64,000 bases of DNA from Pyropia haitanensis (taxonomy: Eukaryota; Rhodophyta; Bangiophyceae; Bangiales; Bangiaceae): assembly GCA_008729055.1 (NCBI GenBank), contig SDUX01000002.1, forward strand, positions 7,293,485 through 7,357,484, read 5' to 3'. Below the pieces are notes generated by a model. The model was given only the letters and a program-made list of their open reading frames with translations, was not told the origin of the DNA and ran no database searches. This document shows, piece by piece, positions 22,740-31,839 of this stretch (position 1 is the stretch's first letter; each line of letters opens with the position of its first letter). The translations under genes were made by a program, and so were the position numbers.

Positions 22740-23159
22740 CATCGCCGTGGCTGTCGTCGCTGCTGCCGCGGCAGGTGTCGCCCCGCGCGGTGGCGGCGGC
22801 GGCGCGGACGAGCGCCAGGTGGCCGGCGTGGAAGGCGTCAAACTTTCCGGGCACGACGACCGTCACGGTGGCGGCTGGCGGCGCGGTGGTGCGCGGGAGG
22901 GGGGGGGGGGGGGGACGGCGGACGTGTCCGCGCCGCCCGCTGGCGGAGACGTACCCGACGCCGCGGCCGCCGCCGCCCGGGGGGCGGCTGGGAGCAGCAA
23001 ACGCGGGAGGGGAACCGCCGCCGCTGCCCGCCGCCACGGGCCGCCGCGGTCCCGGCAGAGGCGCCCGCCGGGGCGGGCGCTGGCGGGTGGGTGTCCGAGG
23101 GGGGGGAGGGGGGGCACAAACGCGCCGCCGCCCGCGAAAGGGGCCATGGAGAGGGCCAC
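21613..23159 (-). CDS. FAD synthetase (FMN adenylyltransferase), plastid RibF type
   Basis: Transfers AMP from ATP to FMN to make FAD; plant RibF-like enzymes do this in plastids. The nucleotidyltransferase signature is GKFDAFHAGH (about residues 105-114, H-x2-H form). It is followed by LRILPFEAVRRLSPAAFLDF, VCGEDWRFGHR (about 290-300) and VSSTRVRTALGAGEVWLAGQ with LMGRPHRLWGQVLSGG, all family hallmarks. The likely start is the ATG at 23159 (MALSMAPFAGGGAFVPP), giving an Ala/Arg/Pro transit peptide. That frame joins the catalytic frame only if the 16-G run at 22899-22914 is one base short; otherwise the catalytic frame is open further upstream without a convincing start. A poly-Gly insert from a GCC repeat interrupts the domain. 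The C-terminus keeps a remnant of the riboflavin-kinase fold (FVNQVPAAGAYAVVVRVRG) without the PTAN motif, so kinase activity is unlikely. Confidence 0.85.
22690..22742. repeat. (GCC)n trinucleotide run in coding sequence
   Basis: About seventeen GCC-type units with one variant, encoding poly-Gly on the minus strand inside the FAD synthetase domain. Length changes would not shift the frame. Confidence 0.85.
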
Positions 23160-24315
23160 ACCAATTGATGAAAGGGGGGGGGGGGGGAGGGGGCACTAGG
23201 GGAGAGAGTGTGGGCGGCAGAAATGAAAGCGAGGGTAGTGGCAGACGGGTCTCGCGGAGGGGATGATACGGCAACGGGGGCGGGGGCAGACCGACGGGCC
23301 ACGCAGCGCCAAGCGCCACCGGGTGCAGCGAGACCCAACAGCCGTGTGCCGCGAGACCGAGGACGTCAGCGGGAGGGTGGTGAGCCGCGGCTGGCGGGGG
23401 CGGGCGGGAGGGCGAACGCGGTGTGGGGGATGGGCGGCCGGGTTGTTGGCCCATGGGCTGGCGAGGCGCCGTGGTAAAGGTCGGTCGCAACCGACGTCGC
23501 GGAGGCGGCCACGCGGAGCTGCGCTGTAATGCGCGGCTGTCCACTGCCGCGGCGGGCGACAGTGGCGCCCGGATCATCTTGGCCGCTGTCGCCCGCCCGT
23601 CGTCGACCGCCGCCGCCGCCTCGGTCGACGGCGGCTGGCGGGGGCAGACGGAAAGGGGGGTGCGCCCGCGGCCGCCCGGTCCCCACCGTGGGGCGTGGGC
23701 GGACGGGCGGGCGTTGTGCTCCTGGGCGTGTGGCGCCGACCTGCGGTGGCGCCGGTGACTGGGGTGCCAGTGGCGGCGCGACGGGAGCCTCGGCGCGCGC
23801 CAACCGCTCGTGGGGGTACCCCCAGGGACACTGTCCCCGGCCACCACCCGGGCTGATGGCGGTGTCTCTCGCCAGCACCCGGGTTAATGGCAGCGGAGTT
23901 GTTGGCGCTGTGAGGTTTGAAGGGAGGCGGGGGGACCTCACGCTGGGACGGAGCTCCTCACGGAGAGGCGGTTGGCCTCCCCCAGGCGCCTTCCCACGTG
24001 AGCGGCGCCCGTGGGGCACAAGCAGAGGCAAAACGGGGAACGATAGTCGCGCACCAGCACGTCAACGGCAAAGCATGGGAAAGAAAGACTAGGGAAACAG
24101 AGGAAATGCAACACCCGAGAGAGGCGGCATACGGTCGCGGGCGAGAGGGTCCCAACCCCAACAGCGGGCGCTCCTACCCCGCACTGCACAATATTGTAAC
24201 CCCACACCGGGCTTGGGGAAAGCAGCAGCCCGCCACAGAAAATCGGCCGCCCCTTGGCGCGGGGTCCAGCGGCCCAACCTTCCCCCCCCCCCCCCCCACC
24301 CGTCGCGCAGGCGCT
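23160..24315. other. intergenic between two minus-strand plastid-protein genes
   Basis: About 1.15 kb. It should contain the FAD synthetase promoter on the left and the linker 3' UTR on the right. A C run at 24285-24297 lies just past the linker stop codon. No motif-bearing frame was found; the long open frames are Arg/Pro-rich. Confidence 0.4.
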
Positions 24316-25398
24316 CTAGGTCGACATCTCCAGCGCGGCGATCTGCTTCTGCAGCTCGGCGAGCATGGCCTTCTTGGACGCCAAATCCCCCTTCTTGGCC
24401 GCCATCTCCTTGCTCTGCCCATAGTTGGTCCGCGTAAAGTCCGCCTCCTCCGCGGGCGTCAGGTACATGTACGAGCCCGGCACCACCTCCACCCGCCGGC
24501 GGGGAGCGGCGCTCTCATTCACAACCGCAGAGGACTTGATCAGCCCGCTGTTGCGGTCCTGGCGGTCCAGGTCCGAGCGCTTGGGGAGGCCCTTGGATAC
24601 GGCCGTGAACGAGGTGGCCCCGTTGCCCGCAATGGTCGACACAAACTTGGACGGCACGCCCGCGCCCTCCAGCGACAGCACCCGGTTGGCATTGTCAATG
24701 CCCTTGACCCGTGCGCGGCCGGTCAGGCTCTTGTCGCTCGTCCCCGGCGCCGAGTAGGCGGCGGCCATGCGGTTAAAGTCCTCGTTCGGCGAGTAGGTGC
24801 CGCGGAAGAGCATGCCCGGCACAAAGTCGTCACCAAACTTCTGGTCATACTCCTCCGAGTCGATGAGCCAGTCGACGGCGGCATAGTAGCCCTGGGACTG
24901 GGCGACGCCCATAAACGCCGCGGCCTCGGCCTGCGTGTTGACGCCCCGCCCCAGTAGGTGCTTAAACGCCAGCTCCGTGTACCGATACGGCCCGCAGGCG
25001 TCCCAGAAACGCCGCCGGTACGTGTCGCTCTTCGCCGCCGCCCGCACCAGCTCCTTCATCGGCAGCTGCCCCGCGCGGTACATCGACTCGGCAACGTAAA
25101 AGTCGTTGCGCTCCTCCTCCATCACGTACGCGTTACCAAACACCTGCTTCACAAACGTGGCGCAGAGGAGGTCCTTCTCCTCCGTCGTCGCGGGCACGGG
25201 GTTGGGGGTGAACACGAGCGTGTCGAGCGTAAACGACACGCCGTCCATGTTGGAACGCGAGTCCGTCGTCGTCGCCATCGTCACAGCCGCGGCGGCGCGG
25301 CGCGTGGCGGCGGGCCGCGACACGGGGGTACCGCACAGGGACGATGCAACCGCCGCGGCACCCACCCGCAGGGGGGCGGCCGACCCGACAAACGCCAT
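24316..25398 (-). CDS. nucleus-encoded phycobilisome linker polypeptide
   Basis: Structural linker of the phycobilisome, the light-harvesting antenna on red-algal thylakoids. The ATG at 25398 gives 360 residues. Residues 1 to about 45 (MAFVGSAAPLRVGAAAVASS, later RPAATRRAAAAVTMA) form a plastid transit peptide. A PBS-linker domain (Pfam00427 type) spans about 75-200 and includes FVKQVFGNAYVMEEERNDF, ESMYRAGQLPMKELVRAAAK, RFWDACGPYRYTELAFKHLL and GYYAAVDWLIDSEEYDQKFG plus DDFVPG. The C-terminal half is basic and ends in a helical, Lys/Ala-rich coiled-coil-like tail (KKAMLAELQKQIAALE). This single-domain architecture fits a rod or rod-core linker rather than the core-membrane linker; I cannot say which. 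It is divergent from chlorophyll synthase with a 717-bp shared upstream region. Confidence 0.93.
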   Translation of the reverse strand: MAFVGSAAPLRVGAAAVASSLCGTPVSRPAATRRAAAAVTMATTTDSRSNMDGVSFTLDTLVFTPNPVPATTEEKDLLCATFVKQVFGNAYVMEEERNDFYVAESMYRAGQLPMKELVRAAAKSDTYRRRFWDACGPYRYTELAFKHLLGRGVNTQAEAAAFMGVAQSQGYYAAVDWLIDSEEYDQKFGDDFVPGMLFRGTYSPNEDFNRMAAAYSAPGTSDKSLTGRARVKGIDNANRVLSLEGAGVPSKFVSTIAGNGATSFTAVSKGLPKRSDLDRQDRNSGLIKSSAVVNESAAPRRRVEVVPGSYMYLTPAEEADFTRTNYGQSKEMAAKKGDLASKKAMLAELQKQIAALEMST

Positions 25399-26115
25399 CG
25401 TGACGGGCGGTGGGGGGGAGGTGCAGGGGAGGGGGAGGGGGGCGGAGGGCGAAGGGGCTCGGGGATGGACGCTCGGCAAGCGCAGCAAGAGAGGAGGTGG
25501 TCGCGCGTCGGAGCGGTCGGTTGGGGAGACAGCAGCGGCACGGGGAGCCAGATGTGCGGGAGGGTGGGCGGGACGAAAAGGCACCTGCGACGGGCGTCGT
25601 GACAATGGTCGCCGCCCGCGTCACGAGGGCGAGGACGCCGCGAGGGGCGCCGCCTTGCCAATTGGGGATCCACAGCCACGCATCAATAGGAATGGGCACT
25701 GGCGGAGGTCGCGGTCTTGGCCGCCCCTGTGGTGGCATGGGAGATCGTCGGAGGGCATCTCTTGGCCGCTCGTGGGAGCACCTCGGCATTCGTCAAGTAC
25801 CCGCACTCAGTTGTCCGATTGATGTCAAACTCTTGGGAGTTGATCTGGGTCCACGAAGATTTCGTGAGCTCACGCACCATCAACTACTCAGCCGAGACGG
25901 TTCTGCAGATCAACCGAGCGTTGTGGAAGGCCCCATCGTGACACACCCCTCCGTTCCCACCCATGTGGCACGTGCCCGACTGTTGGGGGTGGTTGCTACC
26001 CCACGGTGTCGTCGCTTTCCCCCCCAACCATTCACACCTTCGTGGCTGACGTGACCAGCACGCGCCCGCCCTTGCACCCGTCGACGGCGGGTAGCATTCC
26101 CCCCCCCCTTCCCCC
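25399..26115. promoter_or_regulatory. shared divergent upstream region of linker and chlorophyll synthase genes
   Basis: 717 bp between two divergently transcribed photosynthesis genes, therefore probably holding both promoters. Each end is a pyrimidine-rich leader relative to its own gene; the centre (about 25780-25930) is noticeably AT-richer. No specific light-response element can be named from sequence alone. Confidence 0.55.
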
Positions 26116-27378
26116 ATGTCCATGATGTTGGCCTTTGCCGGCGCTGCCGGCGCGCCGGTGCGTCCGCGGCTGCAGCCGCGGTCGGCGGCGGTCGGCGGTC
26201 GGCCGGCGGCGGCCGTGGCGGCGCGTGCCTTTGCTGGCCGCCCCCTTCAGTCGCGCGGTGGGGCGGCCGCGACCGTCGTCCGCGCCGCCGTCCGCAGTCG
26301 TGGCGGTGGCGGTGGCGGCCTGCGGATGGCCGCCGACGAGGAGCCATCAAAGGTGGCCGCGTCGGTGGAGGCGGCGGCCGAGACTGCGCCCGCCGCTGCT
26401 GCCGGCAATGGGGATGCGGAAGCGGAGGGTGGCTCTGCCGCTCGCCAGTTGCTAGGCATGAAGGGCGCGTCGGCCGAGACCAACATTTGGAAGATCCGCC
26501 TGCAGCTGATGAAGCCCGTCACGTGGGTGCCGCTGGTGTGGGGCGTCACCTGCGGCGCCGCCGCGTCGGGCAACTTTCACTGGTCGGACCCGTCGGACAT
26601 TGGCAAGTCCCTGCTGACGATGCTGCTGTCTGGGCCGCTGCTGACGGGCTTCACTCAGACCGTCAACGACTGGTACGACCGGGACCTGGACGCCATCAAC
26701 GAGCCGTACCGGCCCATCCCGTCGGGGCGAATTACGGAGGGGCAGGTCAAGGCCCAGATTGGGGTGCTGGTCGCGGCGGGCATTGCCGCCGCCGTCGGCC
26801 TCGACGTGTGGACGGGTCACGAACTGCCGACGGTGACCCTGACGGCGCTGTTTGGCATATTTGTGGCGGTCATCTACTCGGCGCCGCCGCTCAAGCTCAA
26901 GCAGAATGGCTGGGCGGGCACGTACGCGCTGGGCGCGAGCTACATCAGCCTCCCCTGGTGGGCGGGCCAGTCCGTGTTTGGCACCCTCGACTGGAAGGTG
27001 ATGGTGCTGACGCTCTTCTACTCGTTTGCGGGCCTGGGCATTGCCGTCATTAATGACTTTAAGAGCATTGAGGGGGACCGGCAGCTGGGCCTCACTTCCC
27101 TCCCCGTCCAGTTTGGGATCGACACGGCCAAGTACATCACGGTGGCGATGATTGACGTCTTTCAGGTGCTCGTCGCGGGCATCCTCTACGCCGTTGGGGA
27201 GACCACCTACGCCGCCGTCCTCGCCGCGCTCATCGTGCCACAGGTGGCGCTGCAGCAGGTCTACTTCCTCAAGGACCCGCTCAAGTACGACGTCAAGTAT
27301 CAGGCGTCGGCACAGCCCTTCTTGGTGTTGGGCATCCTCGTCGCGGGGCTGGCGGTGGGGCACCACGGGCCGCTGTGA
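26116..27378 (+). CDS. chlG: chlorophyll synthase, plastid-targeted
   Basis: Esterifies chlorophyllide a with phytyl or geranylgeranyl diphosphate, the last step of chlorophyll a synthesis, in the plastid membrane. The protein has 420 residues. The first about 85 are an Ala/Arg-rich transit peptide plus an acidic spacer. The UbiA-prenyltransferase core begins at WKIRLQLMKPVTWVPLVWG. The first Asp-rich site is NDWYDRDLDAINEPYRPIPS, starting at N184. The second is NDFKSIEGDRQLGLTSLPVQ, starting at N313. Hydrophobic helices fit the eight or nine expected of the family. PWWAGQSVFGTLDWKVM and the length match cyanobacterial and plant ChlG. It lies head-to-head with the phycobilisome linker gene, suggesting co-regulation by light. 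Confidence 0.96.
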   Translation: MSMMLAFAGAAGAPVRPRLQPRSAAVGGRPAAAVAARAFAGRPLQSRGGAAATVVRAAVRSRGGGGGGLRMAADEEPSKVAASVEAAAETAPAAAAGNGDAEAEGGSAARQLLGMKGASAETNIWKIRLQLMKPVTWVPLVWGVTCGAAASGNFHWSDPSDIGKSLLTMLLSGPLLTGFTQTVNDWYDRDLDAINEPYRPIPSGRITEGQVKAQIGVLVAAGIAAAVGLDVWTGHELPTVTLTALFGIFVAVIYSAPPLKLKQNGWAGTYALGASYISLPWWAGQSVFGTLDWKVMVLTLFYSFAGLGIAVINDFKSIEGDRQLGLTSLPVQFGIDTAKYITVAMIDVFQVLVAGILYAVGETTYAAVLAALIVPQVALQQVYFLKDPLKYDVKYQASAQPFLVLGILVAGLAVGHHGPL

Positions 27379-27787
27379 GGGGCTTGGGGGAGCGGCGCGT
27401 CAGGGGAGGGGTGCCGAGGGGACGGCCGCGGCAGTGAGGATGGTGTGTGTGGTGGAGGTTGTGGAGCCAAGAGGGTGGGGAAGGGGGTGTGACCGGCAAG
27501 GCCGGTGGACTGCGTGGGAAACTGGGCTGGGTGGCGCGAGTGCCTGGCTTGAACCGGTCGATAGGGCGGAGCGGCATAGGACGGAGTGGGTGGCGCAGTG
27601 ACCAAGTGTGGGAGTGGGGGAGCGGCCACGGGGGTGACGGCGGGTCCGTGCGATATCAGCAAAACATGAAAAGAAAAAAACCAACACGACCCACACGTGC
27701 ATGCAGATGCCCCCTTCTGTTGTTCGTCCCTTCCCCCCAGCCCGTCGCCCCCCACTGCTGCCGCAGTGTGCCACCTGCACGTCGCTC
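27379..27787. other. 409-bp convergent spacer
   Basis: Between the stop codons of chlorophyll synthase (plus) and the type I membrane protein (minus). It is less GC-rich around 27650-27690 and includes AAAAGAAAAAAA. Probably both 3' UTRs. Confidence 0.5.
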
Positions 27788-29331
27788 TTACAGCCCCGGC
27801 GGCAGGCCCGGAGCGGGCCCAATCGCCGCCAGCGCCGCCGCCGTCGCGGCGTCTGACCGCCTCGCGTACTCGGCGGCGGGCCCGAGCGCGTAGACGGTGT
27901 GGGAGGTGTCCGAGATGGACGCACCCGGCGGCGGCGTCGCCGCGTCGGCGGGCCCCGCGCCGACGGCAGCGCCGGGCGGCGGCGCCCCCCCCCCCCAGTG
28001 GGACAGCGGTACGCCGCCGGCGCCAGCCGACGCTGCCGCCGCCGCCGCGGGGTGGACGCCGCCGCCGCCAACGGCGGCGCCGGGCGGCGGCCCGGCCGCC
28101 ACCCCCCCCGCGCCCCAGTGGGACATTGGCAGCGCGCCAGCCGCGGCAGCGGCTGCTGCCGCGGGGTACACGCCGCCACCCCCCGGGACGCCGCCGCCCG
28201 CCGCCAGGGAGCTGCCGTCAGACAGGTAGCCGCCCGTCGACAGGTAGCCGCCGGTGGAGAGGTAGCCGGCCGTCGACGGCACGCCGCCGTGCGACGACGC
28301 CGCGGCGGCGGTGCCCGCCGACGATGGCCGCGGCGGCGGCCACCAGCCCGGCGACGCGGCCGTTGGCGGCGACACGGGCGCGCCGTCGACCGAGCCGGTC
28401 GCCAGCCCGCCCGCGGCGGTGACGGTGCTGGAGGTAGCGCCGAGGTCGGGGACGGGCGGCGGCGGCGGGGAGGGGGACGCCTCAAAGTCCATGGGGGGGG
28501 GCGTCAGGGGGGGGGACTCCCCACCCCGGGCGGCACCCCCCGCGTTGGCGCCGCCGTCTCCGCCGTCACCTCCGTCGGCGTCCTTGCCTGGAGAACCGCC
28601 GCCGCCGGCTCCGTCCTTGCTGTCGCCACCACCGCCGCGGTCGCCACCCCCGCCGCTGTCATCGCCACCCTTCCCGCCGCCACCACCACCGCCATCGCCG
28701 CAGTCACCGCCGCCACCAGCGCCGCCACCGCCACCGCCACCGCCACCGCCGCCGCTGTCACTGACGCCCACGTCGGCGGCGCGGTCTACCCCCCCCCCCC
28801 CCCCCTTTTCCCCGTCCAGCACGCCGCCCTTGACGCCGTCCCCCTCCCCCCCCCCGACCGACTTGGCCGCCCCCCCCCCCGGCGGCGCCGCCACGCCGGC
28901 AGCGCCACACACACGACCGCCGCGACGGCGGCGACCGCCAACGCCGCGGCCGCCACGGACCCGACCGCGATGCCCGCGATGGCGCCCGCCGACAGCCCAG
29001 AGTCGTCCGTGTCTGGGTCGTCGGTGACGGCGCCCGGCGGGTCGGGCGGGTCGTCCTCCCGCACCGACGCGGCCGCCGGCAACCGCCACTGGCCGTCGCC
29101 GCAGGAGCCGCCGGCGGCGGCGCGGCACGCCGCCACGACTACCGCCAACGGCAGGCGGTCGGCCGGCCCGGCCGGCGGCAGCGGTTTCACCAGCTCCGCC
29201 ACCTGGAGGTGGCGAGACGGGAGGGCTGCTGCCGCCACGACCACTGCTGTTGCCGAGGCGGCGACAGCACCGGCGGCGGCGACAACGGCGCAGGATCGGC
29301 GGGCGCTGCGGCGGGCGCACCGGCGATCCAT
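27788..29331 (-). CDS. secreted/type I membrane protein with Gly-rich repeats, frame broken once
   Basis: Unrecognised protein, about 514 residues if one base is missing at the 11-C run 28870-28880 (or the C run just left of it). The start MDRRCARRSARRSCAVVAAA is a signal peptide with a basic n-region and an Ala-rich core. The short lumenal part includes CRAAAGGSCGDGQWRL. A transmembrane helix follows (SAGAIAGIAVGSVAAAALAV, continuing AAVAAVVCVALPAW) and a basic RRRR stop-transfer. After the frame change comes a Gly/Asp-rich spacer, then a C-terminal cytosolic tail with repeats: YLSTGG/YLSDG three times, and two copies of a block containing (M/L)SHWGAG..PPPGAAVGGGGV(H/Y)PAAA. Topology suggests a surface protein with a disordered cytosolic tail. 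Function unknown. Confidence 0.6.
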
Positions 29332-31839
29332 GGCCGGGAGAGATCAGCGGCACAGAGAGGGCAGGGGCGGGTGGACACAAGGGCGGAGAGGGCGGAGGGG
29401 GGGCAAGGCGAGCGTATCGGCGGCGCGTCGACGACCCCGCCCCACACCAGCCGGCGGCACAGGGACGTGTGGAGGGCAGACGTACGGAGTGACACCTGCG
29501 ATGCGTCGCTCGCCCGCGCCACGGTACCCCGCCGTACCCGCCGCCGCCCGCCGGGCGCGGGCACGCAGGCGGGTCGGGACGCTCACGGCGGAGGGAGTAG
29601 ATAGGAGAGCCGGCTCGTAGTCTTTTCTGCAGCGCCGAGCCGCTCCCAACCGCGTCGGCCCCCCCCCCGGCGTGTCAGGTACAGTATTACGGGGCGCCCC
29701 TCCCTCGCGTGTGAACGTACGGGCCCGTCCACGTCCGTACACGGTCGACGCGCCGCGGCGGCGCTCCACGACGCCACGGCTCGTGCGGGTGCCCCGCTGG
29801 CATGCATGCCTGGCACACCACGGCCGCTGCCCGTGTGGGGGCGGGGCGGGTGAGGCGGGGCGCATGCGTCATCCCGCTGCAGAGGTTGTGTGGAGGCGGG
29901 GGGGGAGCGGCGGTGGAGATTCCTGCCAGGTGTAAAAAAAAACCAAGTGTCGGCGATTTGGGCCGCCCCCGCCTGCGCCCGTGGCACGTCCGCGGCTGTG
30001 CTCGCCGGAGGGGCGCCGCGGCTGGCGTCAAGATTAACGACGATACGGGCCTTTGCGCCCTGTCACGGGCGGCGGCCATTGGTCCAGTCGTCGTGTGCCG
30101 TGTGCCTCTCTTGCCCAGTCACGGGGCGCGTGTCTGTCCAGCCGTCGTCCCAATCAGGACCCCACTTTGAGCGACACCCACGGCGGGGCGGCGAATGGCG
30201 AAGCGGGATCCATGGACGACCACACACCTCGTTTGTGGCGGGGGGGGGGCAACCCGCCGCCCCGTCCAGCGCCCTGTCCTACCCATACGGGACATTCGTA
30301 TGTATGAGAGAGGACGCGCTGGGGGTCCACGATCGCTGGGTCATGCCACCTGCAGGATCCGCGACGCCGCGGCGGCCCGGCGGGGGGGGGGCGGTGACTT
30401 TCGCCGTCTCCTGCCCCTCCCCCTGGCCGGACCACCGTCGGTGTCGCCGCCGCCGTGCCGGCGGCGACGGCGGTGGCGGCGCACGGTGGCATCCCCGGTG
30501 GCGGCGACGGAGACATTGACGGAGACGTCAACAGGCGTGGCACAGCAGGTCATGCCGCGGCGGCGGACGGATGAGGGGGGTGGCGAGCGCCCGTCGAACG
30601 GCGACTGCTCATGCCGACACCGCGAGCATCGGCCGAGGTGACTGTGGTGGCTTTGGCGGCGGCAGTGGTTGGTCGGTGAAAAGCGGGGAGAGGAGAAGTG
30701 GACTTTAGGCAACGTGTCGGGGGCCAAAGCTGCCGGACGGCCGGATCAACCCACCGACAGCCAGAGGTGTGCAGGGCGCGGCGAACGTTCGTCACGGTGA
30801 CACTCAGTTTGCCGGGGCAAGATGCAGCTAAACCTCGTTCGTATACAATGCTGAATCCAGCAATCTCGGGGGTCAGCTTCGGCTGCAGCCGACGGAGCGG
30901 TGTGCCCTCCCGCCACGGTCGCGGCCGGAGGGCGCTGTTGCCGTCGCTACCGGGAGCGCGCGTCACGCCGCCGCCACAAGCAGGCGGTTGGTGGCCTCCG
31001 CTACTGGGCCTAGGTCCCCGTCGTTGCTTGGCAGATAGGTGGGGGAGGGCATCGCTGCTGGGCGACAACAGCTTTTCGGCCGTGGAGGCTTGCACTGCTG
31101 GGCTGTGGGGCGAGTGCCACGGTTGGCGGCGGGGACAACCCCTGCGGCTGAGTGGGGGGACATGCCAAATCGGGGCGAGGACGTTCCTGCTACTCTGGGC
31201 CGGGCTCAGCCAGGGGCCCCGGCATAGCTGGATGCGAAAAGGTGTGGTTCTTGGATGAGAAGGGGTAGGGAGGAGGAACGGGCTGGGCCGCTAGGCGCAC
31301 CATGCCTGACTTCAGAGCTCGTCTCCCTCGCTGACATCAGTCCAGTCGTGCTTGCAACCGCTTCACCCACAATGACGACTCACCCACCGCCCCTCGGATG
31401 CTCTTCGAAAATTCGCGCTCATGTGAGCAAACGGCGCCAGCCCGGCGTCTGCAATTCGCCCGATTCATCAAATACTCAAGCGATCATGGCAGGGAGATTC
31501 CGCATTGCATCAATATGGGGCAATTGTGTCTTTAGAAAAAACACGAGCCAATATTGTATTGAGATATGGTCTAAAACCACTCAGCTTCTGTAATGTTGCG
31601 CTCCACCATTCATGGACCCGCGATCTCCAGCTGTTGCCGCCGTCGGGCGGTGTGGCTCTGGGGCGCCGACGCCCACCGTCGCCCACACTTTTGGTCGACG
31701 GTCACCCATGCACCGCTGCCTCCACACGCGGCCGCGGCAGTCACCCGCCCACCTCCGTCTCCGTCTCTCCCTGTTGTTCCCCCCCCTGTCCTGACTCCTA
31801 GGACCTCCTCCTGCGCCTTTCCCTCCCCCCCACTTTGTC
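29332..31839. other. 2.5-kb intergenic region
   Basis: No recognisable gene on either strand. 31300-31600 is markedly AT-richer. The last 100 bp are a pyrimidine-rich leader before the S1-domain gene. It should hold the promoters of both flanking divergent genes. Confidence 0.45.

Noticed and set aside
23917..24957. 346-residue plus-strand frame over the linker gene
   Set aside because: Exact antisense of the phycobilisome linker coding sequence for most of its length.
24316..25398. R-phycoerythrin gamma subunit
   Set aside because: The protein has a full Pfam00427-type linker domain, which the gamma subunits as I know them lack; a rod or rod-core linker fits better.
26452..27366. 304-residue minus-strand frame over chlorophyll synthase
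   Set aside because: Antisense shadow of a well-supported gene, His/Arg/Gln-biased as expected for that frame.
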